Part shown: positions 1 through 8,626 of the stretch, piece after piece
How the letters are laid out: each line of letters opens with the position of its first letter
How positions within the stretch are numbered: position 1 is the first letter of the stretch
Assembly: GCA_001777575.1 (NCBI GenBank)
Contig: MFEL01000004.1
Span: 1-35,887 of the forward strand
Length of the DNA: 35,887 nucleotides
From: Candidatus Doudnabacteria bacterium RIFCSPHIGHO2_01_FULL_46_24
GTDB taxonomy: Bacteria > Patescibacteriota > Doudnabacteria > UBA920 > O2-02-FULL-48-8
Direction of reading: 5' to 3'
The notes under the pieces: model-generated
What the model was told of the DNA's origin: nothing
Seen by the model: the letters and a program-made list of their open reading frames with translations, nothing else
Databases searched by the model: none
Position numbers and translations under genes: made by a program

Positions 1-290
1 TGATTAAACGGTTTTCCCTGCGGAGTGAGTAAAACGATCTTTAATCTCTTATCTTTAATCTTTAATCTTAGCGCGGTCAATGCCTTATCCATAATGTCCG
101 CGCGAATGACCATTCCGGCTCCGCCGCCGTAGGGCCGGTCGTCAACGCTTTTGTGGACTCCTATACCAAAATCGCGGATATTTACAAGCTTAATTTTGAT
201 CAGCTTTTTGGCAAGCGCACGCTTAATCAGGCTTATGGAAAAATAAGACTCAAACGCTTCCGGAAATAGTGTTAGAATTATGAATTGCAT
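1..290 (-). CDS. trmD: tRNA (guanine-N1)-methyltransferase TrmD, N-terminal part (truncated by window edge)
   Basis: Manual translation of the minus strand from ATG at 290: MQFIILTLFPEAFESYFSISLIKRALAKKLIKIKLVNIRDFGIGVHKSVDDRPYGGGAGMVIRADIMDKAL..., typical TrmD (DxRPYGGGxGMV). Adjacent to KH and rpsP genes. Confidence 0.9.
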   Translation of the reverse strand, partial: MQFIILTLFPEAFESYFSISLIKRALAKKLIKIKLVNIRDFGIGVHKSVDDRPYGGGAGMVIRADIMDKALTALRLKIKDKRLKIVLLTPQGKPFN

Positions 291-298
291 AGAATAAA

Positions 299-325
299 AA
301 CCCCGCAGCTTGCGGGATTTTTTGG
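299..325 (-). terminator. Intrinsic terminator between KH-protein gene and trmD
   Basis: CCCGCAGCTTGCGGG-type hairpin flanked by A/T runs (aaaaaccccgcagcttgcgggatttttt). Confidence 0.6.
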
Positions 326-327
326 AT

Positions 328-657
328 TTAAAGTTTGAATTCGTCGATGTCGGAGGAGAGATCCATCGGCTGCGGTTCTCTCGCGGCCCTGGGACCCCGC
401 GTGGAGCCTTCCGGCTCGTGAATCTTGAGGTTCACCCGGGACTTTCTTTTGGCCCCCACTACCCGCAACAGCGTGCGGATGGACTTGGCGGTCTGGCCCT
501 GGCGGCCGATGACCTGCCCCATATCCTCGGGATGAAGATGAAGGGTAATCAGTACCCCCATTTCGTCAACCGTGCGCTCGGTTTTCACATCATCTGGATG
601 GTCAACCAAAGCCCTTACGACGTATTCTACAAATTCCTGGTCTTGTTCTCTGGACAT
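328..657 (-). CDS. KH-domain RNA-binding protein (KhpA-like); ORF is open to 687
   Basis: FVEYVVRALVDHPDDVKTERT...GVLITLHLHPEDMGQVIGRQGQTAKSIRTLLRVVGAK: GxxIGxxG-type KH motif; next to rpsP. Confidence 0.85.
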   Translation of the reverse strand: MSREQDQEFVEYVVRALVDHPDDVKTERTVDEMGVLITLHLHPEDMGQVIGRQGQTAKSIRTLLRVVGAKRKSRVNLKIHEPEGSTRGPRAAREPQPMDLSSDIDEFKL

Positions 658-733
658 TGTAGTAAAATTATTAAATCTTTCTGCCAAGCTGTAGTTCGAC
701 CACTACTAGCTTACACGAAAAGCTTAGCGGAAA

Positions 734-1132
734 CTATTGGCCCGTGTCAACTCCGGCGCTCGGCGAAGCCTCGGTTGGAGCTTCGACAGCTCGGCTGGTC
801 GGAACCGTCTTAGCTTCAGAGGCTGGAGTGGCTGCAGCTGGTGCAGTTTCTGTCGCTTCTTGCTTCTTCGGCCGCCATGCTTTGACTTTCTTACCTTCTA
901 AAAGTTTTTTTTCAATCAAGAGATTTCTGACCGTCGGCGACAAACTGACATTCTCGGCCAGCCAGTGCTTGAGCCGCTCTTCGTCTTTGATGCCGAAATT
1001 TTTCGAGCGGGGATTGTAATGCCCTAAAACCTCCAAAAATTTCTTGCCTACCGCGCGGTAGGACTGCGCTAAAACAATCCGGAAATCCGCCCGATTTTTG
1101 GCCCCTGTTCTTTGTAGTCGAATGGTTAACAT
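734..1132 (-). CDS. rpsP: 30S ribosomal protein S16
   Basis: MLTIRLQRTGAKNRADFRIVLAQSYRAVGKKFLEVLGHYNPRSK...; start taken at internal Met of the 734..1159 ORF. Confidence 0.92.
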   Translation of the reverse strand: MLTIRLQRTGAKNRADFRIVLAQSYRAVGKKFLEVLGHYNPRSKNFGIKDEERLKHWLAENVSLSPTVRNLLIEKKLLEGKKVKAWRPKKQEATETAPAAATPASEAKTVPTSRAVEAPTEASPSAGVDTGQ

Positions 1133-1171
1133 GAAATTAGTGCTTGCGTAGTATATCAACCAAAACGCGGT

Positions 1172-1200
1172 TTGACAAGAGCTCTTCGCGCCGGTATGCT
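1172..1200 (+). promoter_or_regulatory. Sigma70-type promoter for the 1225 gene
   Basis: TTGACA (1172-1177), 17 bp spacer, TATGCT (1195-1200). Palindrome AAGAGCTCTT (1177-1186) lies in the spacer. Confidence 0.65.
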
Positions 1201-1224
1201 TTCAGCGAAAAGGAGGACGCCCAT

Positions 1225-1764
1225 ATGACGGACCTGAAGTGGCTGCCAAACAGCCTGTCATACTCAAGGGCTGTATTAGGCGCCCTGGTGATCCCGCCGC
1301 TGGCCTATTTCGGACAATGGGAATGGGCGTTCTGGATCATGGTCGCAGCTGCGCTCACTGACTTTGCGGACGGCGCGGCTGCCAACCTGCTCAAGTGCGG
1401 GACAAGGTGGGGGAAAGAAATCCTTGACCCCCGCTGCGACGGCACATTCGCCTTCGGCATTATTCTCGGGTGGGCGCTCGAGAGCGATCACTTCTCTCGA
1501 TTCCTGCTTGGAATCGCCATGCTTGTTGTCGGAGAATGGTTATACCGGATCAAGCACGGGCGACAATCCTCGCTGCAACGCTTTGCGGCCATCACGCTGC
1601 CGCTATGCCTGTTGGGAACCCTGTATGTGTTCGGGTACTATTACGCCCATAACGCATATGGTGATGCGATGCAACGGCCATGGTTCATGGCATCGCTGCT
1701 CATTGTCCCGGCGACGCTGACTAAACTTGACAGGTTCAAAACCTGGGCCACTGGTCAGCTCTAA
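1225..1764 (+). CDS. CDP-alcohol phosphatidyltransferase-like integral membrane protein
   Basis: Start after AGGAGG SD. DFADGAAANLLKCGTRWGKEILDPRCDG approximates the CDP-AP motif DxxDGxxAR...GxxxDxxxD, with A-N instead of A-R and one extra residue. Confidence 0.6.
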   Translation: MTDLKWLPNSLSYSRAVLGALVIPPLAYFGQWEWAFWIMVAAALTDFADGAAANLLKCGTRWGKEILDPRCDGTFAFGIILGWALESDHFSRFLLGIAMLVVGEWLYRIKHGRQSSLQRFAAITLPLCLLGTLYVFGYYYAHNAYGDAMQRPWFMASLLIVPATLTKLDRFKTWATGQL

Positions 1765-1769
1765 CCCTG

Positions 1770-1812
1770 CTTATGCCTACCTACCGACAGGCGGGCGGGG
1801 CTTTTTTTTTAT
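1770..1812 (+). terminator. Terminator-like degenerate CCTACCTACC/GGCGGGCGGG inverted repeat followed by T-run
   Basis: cctacctaccgacaggcgggcggggctttttttttat directly after the stop of the 1225 gene. Confidence 0.5.
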
Positions 1813-2426
1813 TTCAAACGGTTTTTTAAATGCCTTCTTATCCACCAAGCAATAACTATAACGATAACAATAACTACAACCGCGTCGAAACGCCGGAAAT
1901 AACTTTCAAGTGTCTGCCAATTTTCGCCTAGCTTAAATCCCAACCAGGCCAGGAAATATGACCAGATAAATGAGCCTAAAAATGCGTAAAACACAAATGG
2001 CCAAATCGGCACTTTGCCAATGCCGGCCGGAATGGAAATAAATGTGCGTACCACGGGCAGCAGCCGGCCTATAAAGACCGAAAATTTGCCAAATTTTTGG
2101 AAAAATTTCTCGGTCAATTCCAAATCGTGCGAGAAAATGAGCACATAGCGGCCGTATTTCAAAATCAGAGGCCGGCCGCCGTAGTAGCCTAGCGCGTAAG
2201 TGACCATGGAGCCGATGACCGAACCGACTGCTCCGGCCAAGGCCAAACCGAGTAAGGTGAATCTCCCGCCTTCAACCAAAAAGCCGCTAAATGGCATGAT
2301 AATTTCGCTCGGTAGCGGAATGGCCGCGGATTCAATGGCCATAAGCAAAGCCACACCGGTATAGCCGAGGTTGGAGATCGTCTGGGTGATGAAGTTGGTG
2401 AGGGTGAGAATGATATCTGTAAACAT
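1809..2426 (-). CDS. DedA family membrane protein (SNARE-associated/VTT domain)
   Basis: GYTGVALLMAIESAAIPLPSEIIMPFSGFL...GRLLPVVRTFISIPAGIGKVPIWPF: DedA signatures. Confidence 0.88.
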   Translation of the reverse strand: MFTDIILTLTNFITQTISNLGYTGVALLMAIESAAIPLPSEIIMPFSGFLVEGGRFTLLGLALAGAVGSVIGSMVTYALGYYGGRPLILKYGRYVLIFSHDLELTEKFFQKFGKFSVFIGRLLPVVRTFISIPAGIGKVPIWPFVFYAFLGSFIWSYFLAWLGFKLGENWQTLESYFRRFDAVVVIVIVIVIAWWIRRHLKNRLK

Positions 2427-2431
2427 TTGGT

Positions 2432-2530
2432 TATACGTTATTCGTCGGCGCAGCGCGTATCGTTTAGCGGCGGCGTTTTACGTCACGCTGTCGCATAACG
2501 TTTACCGATACGCGTGGCACTGCCGCTAAC
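2432..2530. repeat. Intergenic element with three interleaved inverted-repeat pairs
   Basis: ACGTTAT(2435-2441)/ATAACGT(2495-2501); CGCGTATCG(2454-2462)/CGATACGCG(2506-2514); TTAGCGGC(2464-2471)/GCCGCTAA(2522-2529). Confidence 0.55.
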
Positions 2531-2539
2531 CCTCTGCCT

Positions 2540-4693
2540 CTACTCTGCGATTGCCTCCGCTTTCTCCAGTTTAATTGACAGCACTTTCGACACCCCGTGG
2601 TCATCCATGGTCACTCCGTATAAGGTATGGGCCTGCCGCATAGTTTCGCGATTATGAGTTATGGTGACAAATTGCGTCTGGTGCGCCAGTGTGCCCAAAA
2701 TTTTGGCAAACCGGATAGAGTTGGCTTCGTCCAAAGCCGCATCCACTTCATCCAGAACCACAAACGGGGAAGGATAAGAGGCCAAAAGCGCGCAGAGCAA
2801 GGCGATCGCGGTTAGTGCCCGTTCGCCGCCGGACAAAGCCTGAATAGTGGTAAGTTTTTTCCCTGGCGGGGTCGCCCTGATTTCTATGCCCGTGATTTCC
2901 TTGTGGGTTTTTATCGGCAGCTCTCCTATTTCTTCTTCGGTTTCTTCTCCCTCGTCAACAATATCTTCACGCAACAGACTCATGTTGGCTCGGCCGCCAT
3001 TAAACAAAATCCGGAAATATTCGGAAAACCGCTCGGAAATCCGGCTGAAAGCTTCATCAAACTGCTGCTTGATCACCAAATCGAGTTCCGCAAGCACCTG
3101 GTGCAAATCCGAAACAGCCGCAGTTAAATCCTTGTGCTGGCTGGTCAGATAATTATAGCGCTCCTCCGTCTCGCGGTATTCATTCAAGACCTGCTCGTCC
3201 ACGCCGCCGGTCAGCTCCAGCTGGTGCTTGAGTTTGGAAATTCTATTAACCAGGTCCGCAGGGATGGACGCGGCTTTATGCTCTGAGATCTTCTCGAAGC
3301 GTTGAGTCAGCGCTTCTCTAGCTTCCTTGTTAAGATTCTCCAGGCGCGTGTCCAGCCTGGCCTTTTCCACCAATATCGCATTGAGTTCGTCCTTGACTCG
3401 ATTAAGTTCGACATTCTTCAGCCGAAATTTTTTCTCTTCCTCGGATAAGAAGTTCTTTTTCTGCTTGCCTTCGGCGACCAGCTTGTTCCGAAGCATCCGC
3501 TGCTGATTCATTTCCGCCACTGTCCGCTCGAGTTCCTGGCTTAAATCGGTCTTTTGTTTGGTCAGTTCTTCGTTTTTTGCCGCCCCGGTTTCACCGGGGC
3601 GAGCCTCGCTCATCCAAGATGAGCGGGACTCGTAAAAAACAACCAGTTCTTTAAGCTTGTGTTTGATTTCCTCGATGTTGTCAGCGCGAAGTAAATCCAA
3701 CAGCGCTTCAAACTTGCTCCTAAACTCGGAAAAATTTTTAGTCGCCGGCAGTTCAACTTTCAGTTTACCTTTCACCTCCGCCAATCTTTCGGCCACACTC
3801 AACCGCCGCTCCTCGAGCCCTGCCAACTTTTTATCCAGTTCATCCAAAAAATTATCCGTTTGTTCGCTTTGCCGCTCTTCCTTCTCCCAAGTGTTCTGGA
3901 AAGCCAAGATTTCCGATTCCAGGTTTTTCACCAAAGCGGATTTCAATCCCTGTTTCTCGCCCGCCGCGCTAAGCTCAGTCTCCAACAAATAAAGCTCGCG
4001 GCCAAAAAATTGCAGCTGTAAAGAAGCAAGCTCATTTGCCGCCCCCTCCCGCTCTTCCATGCGCTTGGCCTGCCTTCTTAGCGACCTCAGCCTCGGCTCG
4101 ATTTCTTTAATGAGTTGGTCGACCTGGGTCAGATTTTCCGAAGTTAAGGCCAGCCGCCGTAAAGTTTTTTCTTTTTTGAGGTAATACGGCTTGACGCCAG
4201 AGGCCTCTTCGATTAAATTTTTGATTTCGGATGGCCCGGACACCACCATCTGGTCAATCGTGCCCTGGCCAATGACCGCATAGTTGGTCGCGCCGAAACC
4301 GGAGCGAAACAAGGCGTCCACGACATCCAAAAGCCTGACTTTGTTGTTGTTGATAAGATATTCCGACTCGCCGTCGCGGTAAAGTCTTCTTGTAATCGCG
4401 ACCTCGGAATAATCAAATGGAAATTTCCGGTCCTTATTGTCGAAGTGCAGGGAGACTTCGGCCATGGAATGTTTGGCTTTCTTGTCGCTCCCGGCAAAAA
4501 TCACGTCTTCAGATTTCTTCCCGCGCAATAGCTTCAGCGACTGCTCGCCCATGACCCAGCGGATGCCGTCGGCAACATTGGACTTGCCGCTGCCGTTGGG
4601 GCCGACAACTGCGGTCAATCCCGGATCAAAATCAAGCACAGTTTTCTGCGCAAAGGATTTGAACCCATGAATTTCCAATCTTTTTAAGTACAT
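2540..4693 (-). CDS. smc: Short SMC-family ATPase (chromosome segregation), apparently without a canonical hinge
   Basis: Walker A VVGPNGSGKSNVADGIRWVMGEQS, signature LSGGERALTAIALL, Walker B SPFVVLDEVDAALDEAN; only 717 aa. Confidence 0.9.
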   Translation of the reverse strand: MYLKRLEIHGFKSFAQKTVLDFDPGLTAVVGPNGSGKSNVADGIRWVMGEQSLKLLRGKKSEDVIFAGSDKKAKHSMAEVSLHFDNKDRKFPFDYSEVAITRRLYRDGESEYLINNNKVRLLDVVDALFRSGFGATNYAVIGQGTIDQMVVSGPSEIKNLIEEASGVKPYYLKKEKTLRRLALTSENLTQVDQLIKEIEPRLRSLRRQAKRMEEREGAANELASLQLQFFGRELYLLETELSAAGEKQGLKSALVKNLESEILAFQNTWEKEERQSEQTDNFLDELDKKLAGLEERRLSVAERLAEVKGKLKVELPATKNFSEFRSKFEALLDLLRADNIEEIKHKLKELVVFYESRSSWMSEARPGETGAAKNEELTKQKTDLSQELERTVAEMNQQRMLRNKLVAEGKQKKNFLSEEEKKFRLKNVELNRVKDELNAILVEKARLDTRLENLNKEAREALTQRFEKISEHKAASIPADLVNRISKLKHQLELTGGVDEQVLNEYRETEERYNYLTSQHKDLTAAVSDLHQVLAELDLVIKQQFDEAFSRISERFSEYFRILFNGGRANMSLLREDIVDEGEETEEEIGELPIKTHKEITGIEIRATPPGKKLTTIQALSGGERALTAIALLCALLASYPSPFVVLDEVDAALDEANSIRFAKILGTLAHQTQFVTITHNRETMRQAHTLYGVTMDDHGVSKVLSIKLEKAEAIAE
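3572..3640. repeat. Palindromic element inserted in-frame within smc
   Basis: GTTTTTT...AAAAAAC ends enclosing two hairpins: GCCCCGGT-TTC-ACCGGGGC and GAGCCTCGCTCATC-CAA-GATGAGCGGGACTC. Confidence 0.65.
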
Positions 4694-4697
4694 AAAT

Positions 4698-4806
4698 AAT
4701 GGTCAATTTACAGTTATCAATTTACAATTAATAATCAATGGGCCAATTTACAATTGAAAATTGATGTTTGAAAATTACTTGGTAATTGATATTTGATAAT
4801 TGAAAA
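4698..4806. repeat. AT-rich CAATTTACAATT/TTGATAATTGAAAATT repeat cluster
   Basis: Repeated TCAATTTACA(A/G)TTATCAAT units and inverted copies upstream of smc; similar units flank the IVP gene at 21233-21685. Confidence 0.6.
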
Positions 4807-4809
4807 TTT

Positions 4810-5493
4810 TTAGAAGTCACTAACCTTGAGGCCATTCTCCGCGGCCGCTATTTCCGCTTCTTGTTTGGACGGCCCTGTGCCGGTGGCCACTTGCTTCTCC
4901 CCCACAAACACCCCGACCTCAAACTGCTTGTTGTGGTCCGGACCCCATTCGTTCAAAACTTTGTAATGCGGCGTGACCCCGATTTTTTCCTGCGTCAGCT
5001 CCTGAAACTTGCTCTTGGGATCCAAAACCTTGCCGGACGAGACTACTGCGGAAAGCTTGTTTAAGACAAAACTGTCCACGAAAATTTTGGCCGAGGCAAA
5101 CCCGCTATCCAAATAGATAGCGCCAATAAGCGCTTCCAAGGCGTTAGCTAAAATCACTTGCCGGGCCCGGCCCGTGTCCTTAGCCTCGCCCCTGGACAGC
5201 AAAATATGCCGCTCCAACTCCAGCTCGGAGGCGATGTCCGAAAGCATTTTGTAATTAACCAGCGCCGAACGGAGATTGGTCAACTCCCCCTCGGGATTGG
5301 GAAATTTGCGGTACAAATGCTCGGTGGTGATTAATTCCAAAACCGCATCGCCCAAAAACTCCAGCCGCTCGTTATGAGGCAAGGGCCAGCGACGGTTCTC
5401 ATTGAGATAAGAGCGGTGGGTCAGCGCCGACTGCAGAAGATTGCGGTCTTTGAATTGTAGGTTGATTTTGGTTTCGAGTTGTTCTAAGTCCAT
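4810..5493 (-). CDS. rnc: Ribonuclease III
   Basis: NERLEFLGDAVLELITTEHLYRKFPNPEGELTNLRSALV... and C-terminal dsRBD (PKSKFQELTQEKIGVTPHYKVL...). Confidence 0.95.
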   Translation of the reverse strand: MDLEQLETKINLQFKDRNLLQSALTHRSYLNENRRWPLPHNERLEFLGDAVLELITTEHLYRKFPNPEGELTNLRSALVNYKMLSDIASELELERHILLSRGEAKDTGRARQVILANALEALIGAIYLDSGFASAKIFVDSFVLNKLSAVVSSGKVLDPKSKFQELTQEKIGVTPHYKVLNEWGPDHNKQFEVGVFVGEKQVATGTGPSKQEAEIAAAENGLKVSDF

Positions 5494-5501
5494 AGTTTTA
5501 T

Positions 5502-5614
5502 AAATTCCAAATCACAAGCATCAAATCACAAATAATTATCAAATTTCAAGCTCCAAAGTTTAGAATTTGAAAATTGGAATTTATTTGGGATTTGTAATTT
5601 GAGATTTGGTGCTT
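5502..5614. repeat. AT-rich inverted-repeat (MITE-like) element
   Basis: Ends AAGCATCAAATC (5516-5527) and GATTTGGTGCTT (5603-5614) are inverted with 11/12 match; CCAAAT-type repeat units between. Confidence 0.5.
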
Positions 5615-5620
5615 AATTGT

Positions 5621-5695
5621 TGGTGGGCGGTATAGGGATCGAACCTATAACCTAACGCACGTCAAGCGTTCGCTCTACCATTGAGCTAACCGCCC
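5621..5695 (-). tRNA. tRNA-Val (anticodon GAC), CCA encoded
   Basis: GGGCGGTTAGCTCAATGGTAGAGCGAACGCTTGACGTGCGTTAGGTTATAGGTTCGATCCCTATACCGCCCACCA; anticodon loop TTGACGT. Confidence 0.93.
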
Positions 5696-5697
5696 TC

Positions 5698-6483
5698 TTA
5701 AGAAGCTATCTCGGGCAAAATCGTTTCTATGGGCTTGTCCTCTTCCAATTTGATCCCCCGAACTAGCTCCTGGAAAGCTAAAGCCCAACAGACTTGGGTA
5801 AACACCAATGCAACTGGGGCGCTAAGTAAAAAAAATACGGCCACCGCTGCCATAATTATATTACCATAAATCTGGATAAATACAACTGCGGCTAAGACAG
5901 GAAGAACAGCCTGAATCACAAACAATACCAGGCTTAAAATCATCAGAGTTGCCCAGTATTTGGCAATTAAATTCAAAGCGGATGTCAAACTGTCTTTCAG
6001 TTTTAGATCATAAAACACGGCAAACAAACAGGCCAGCTCTGTCGCAGCAAACAAATTTAAACCAATCGCGGCATAGATCAAGCTTAAAAATAACTGAGTG
6101 GTTTCTGTCAACTCCGGCTGAGATAAAATTATGCCAATCACCACCAAAACTGCAGCCAGCAACACCAGCACTCCTGCAATCCGTACGGCAAATTTTCTGC
6201 CGGACCGAAGGGACGAAACAAAGCCGGTTTGCCGCTTAAGCAGAATTTCTCTGCTAGCCACAATTAGGCCGGCCTTGGCCCGGAAACCAACAAATAACAT
6301 TCCCAACAGCAACAAGGTTTCCGGCCAACTCCCCCCTTGGTTAGCCAAAGAGTTCTCGTCGCCGTTGGTCAAAAAAAATATCAGCGCCAACGATAGAAAC
6401 AAAATAAGGCCGTAAACATACAAAAACCGGTAAGTTTTCGTAGCCGCCCAGGCCTGCCTGAAAATTTTTTGATAGGACAACAT
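5698..6483 (-). CDS. Hypothetical integral membrane protein (multi-TM)
   Basis: 261 aa with several hydrophobic segments; operon position next to ftsH. Confidence 0.7.
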   Translation of the reverse strand: MLSYQKIFRQAWAATKTYRFLYVYGLILFLSLALIFFLTNGDENSLANQGGSWPETLLLLGMLFVGFRAKAGLIVASREILLKRQTGFVSSLRSGRKFAVRIAGVLVLLAAVLVVIGIILSQPELTETTQLFLSLIYAAIGLNLFAATELACLFAVFYDLKLKDSLTSALNLIAKYWATLMILSLVLFVIQAVLPVLAAVVFIQIYGNIIMAAVAVFFLLSAPVALVFTQVCWALAFQELVRGIKLEEDKPIETILPEIAS

Positions 6484-6491
6484 ACTTACGC

Positions 6492-8384
6492 TTAAGTAGA
6501 GACAACTGAAGGCAGACCCCGATCCAATTCTTGCAGACCTTTCTTGACCAGTTTTTCCTTAGGCATGACATCCACCAGCAGACGTTCAAAATCTTCCCGT
6601 TCAATGGTCTCAACTTCAATCAATTTCTTGGCAATCAATTCCAGATACTTCTTGTACTTCTTGATGATGTCCAGCGCCTGCTTGTAGGCCTTGTCAATGA
6701 AATTGGCCACCTCTTCGTCGATTTTGGCCGCGACCTTCTCGGAATAATTTTTCTGCTCCGCGATCTCACGGCCTAAAAAAATCATGTCATGGTGCTCGCC
6801 GAAAGTCATGGGCCCTAAATTTTCCGACATGCCATAGACCGTAACCAGTTTTCTGGCCAGGTTCGTGGCGACTTTCAAATCGCTGGATGCCCCCGTGGTC
6901 AATTCATTGAACACCAGTTTCTCCGTGGCATAACCGCCCAATGACACGGCTAAATCTGCCAAAAATTCCGACTTGGAATGCAAGTTTTTGTCCTCAGTCG
7001 GCAGTTTCATGGTATAGCCGGCCGCGCGGCCGCGGGAGACGATGGAAACTTTATGCACCGGATCAGCGTGCGGCATGACCGTGGCCACCAAGGCATGCCC
7101 GGCTTCATGCCAGGCCGCGATTTCTTTTTCTTTCTTGGACAAAAGATGGCTTTTGCGCTCAGGTCCCAGCATGACTTTTTCAATCGCCTCGATCAACTCA
7201 AGCTGTCCCACCTCGCGCATGTTTTTTCGGGCTGACAAAATCGCCCCTTCATTCATTAAATTCGCCAAATCCGCGCCGGAAAATCCCGGCGTGCGTTCGG
7301 CGATCACGCGCAAATTGACTGCCTTGGATAGAGGCTTGTTCTTAGTATGGATCTTCAAAATCGCCTCGCGGTCGGCAATGTCCGGATGGTCCAGCACGAC
7401 CTGCCGGTCAAACCGACCTGGCCGCAAAAGCGCCGGATCCAAAACATCTGGCCGGTTGGTGGCGGCAATGACAATGACATTGGCATCTTGCTCAAACCCG
7501 TCCATCTCCACCAAAATCTGATTCAACGTCTGCTCGCGCTCGTCATGCGAGCCGCCCAAGCCGGCACCGCGCTGCCGGCCCACCGCGTCAATTTCATCAA
7601 TGAAGACAATACAAGGCGCATTTCTTTTGGCTTTCTTAAACAAATCCCGCACGCGGGAGGCCCCCACCCCTACAAACATCTCCACAAATTCCGAGCCGGA
7701 GATATGGAAGAAAGGCACGTTGGCTTCCCCGGCTACAGCCCGGGCCACCAAAGTTTTACCCACTCCGGGAGGACCGAGCAGTAGAACACCTTTGGGGATG
7801 CGCGCACCAAGAGAGAAAAATTTTTGCGGGTAGCGCAAAAATTCCACAATCTCTTTCAATTCCTCTTTGGCTTCCTTGATCCCCGCCACATCGGCAAACG
7901 TCACGCGTTTTCTGCGATCGGACTGCTCCATCAGTTTCGCGCCTGACTGACCGAAAGACATGGCGCGGTTGTTGCTTCCCTGCACTTGCCTCATCAAAAA
8001 CCAGATGAAGGCGGCAATCAGCAAAAACGGGACCAAAAACGGCAGGATGGTGGAGAACAGCAGCGAAGAAGCGCCGCCCTCTTTCACCTCAATTTTGATT
8101 TCTTTGATTTTGGCCGGCTCCACTCCGTAATTGTTCAAAGTTTCACTCAAAGCCACTTCCCGCTCTTTGTTGGCCCGCTGTTTGGCGCCGTCTTTCAAAA
8201 AAACCAGCAACCTGTCGTCCGAGACTTCGATTTTTTCCACCTGCCCGGCATTGACCTCTTCCGCTATCTGGGAGATGGACACTTCCGGCACCCCCTTGTC
8301 CTCGGTCTCAAAAAAGCTGAAAGCCCCGGCCACGACCAGGAAAATCGCGATAATAAACAGAATGTTTCGAATAAAACGATTCAT
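6492..8384 (-). CDS. ftsH: ATP-dependent zinc metalloprotease FtsH
   Basis: [50 protein letters not shown] zinc motif. Confidence 0.98.
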   Translation of the reverse strand: MNRFIRNILFIIAIFLVVAGAFSFFETEDKGVPEVSISQIAEEVNAGQVEKIEVSDDRLLVFLKDGAKQRANKEREVALSETLNNYGVEPAKIKEIKIEVKEGGASSLLFSTILPFLVPFLLIAAFIWFLMRQVQGSNNRAMSFGQSGAKLMEQSDRRKRVTFADVAGIKEAKEELKEIVEFLRYPQKFFSLGARIPKGVLLLGPPGVGKTLVARAVAGEANVPFFHISGSEFVEMFVGVGASRVRDLFKKAKRNAPCIVFIDEIDAVGRQRGAGLGGSHDEREQTLNQILVEMDGFEQDANVIVIAATNRPDVLDPALLRPGRFDRQVVLDHPDIADREAILKIHTKNKPLSKAVNLRVIAERTPGFSGADLANLMNEGAILSARKNMREVGQLELIEAIEKVMLGPERKSHLLSKKEKEIAAWHEAGHALVATVMPHADPVHKVSIVSRGRAAGYTMKLPTEDKNLHSKSEFLADLAVSLGGYATEKLVFNELTTGASSDLKVATNLARKLVTVYGMSENLGPMTFGEHHDMIFLGREIAEQKNYSEKVAAKIDEEVANFIDKAYKQALDIIKKYKKYLELIAKKLIEVETIEREDFERLLVDVMPKEKLVKKGLQELDRGLPSVVST

Positions 8385-8443
8385 GTGGTTTTTAATATAA
8401 TCATTTGCTAAAAAATTTTACGTGAAAACCAGCCTGCTGTCAA

Positions 8444-8528
8444 TGGTGCCTGGGGAGAGATTCGAACTCTCAATCCTTTCGGAACATGGTCCTAAGCCAT
8501 GCGCGTATGCCAATTCCGCCACCCAGGC
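8444..8528 (-). tRNA. tRNA-Leu (anticodon TAG), CCA encoded
   Basis: GCCTGGGTGGCGGAATTGGCATACGCGCATGGCTTAGGACCATGTTCCGAAAGGATTGAGAGTTCGAATCTCTCCCCAGGCACCA; anticodon loop CTTAGGA, long variable arm. Confidence 0.93.
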
Positions 8529-8561
8529 ATGCATCTGTTCCAATTTTAACATAAAAACGAA

Positions 8562-8605
8562 AAGCCCGAGAGCTGTCCGGTTAAAGACAACATACCTCGG
8601 GCCTA
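8562..8605 (-). terminator. Intrinsic terminator of the 8627-10030 gene
   Basis: Minus strand GCCCGAGGTATGTTGTC...GACAGCTCTCGGGCTTTTCGTTTTT. Confidence 0.6.
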
Positions 8606-8626
8606 CTACTTGCAAACTTGCCATGA

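Noticed and set aside
2432-2530. Integron attC site
   Set aside because: Core sites do not fit GTTRRRY/RYYYAAC and no integrase or cassette array is nearby.
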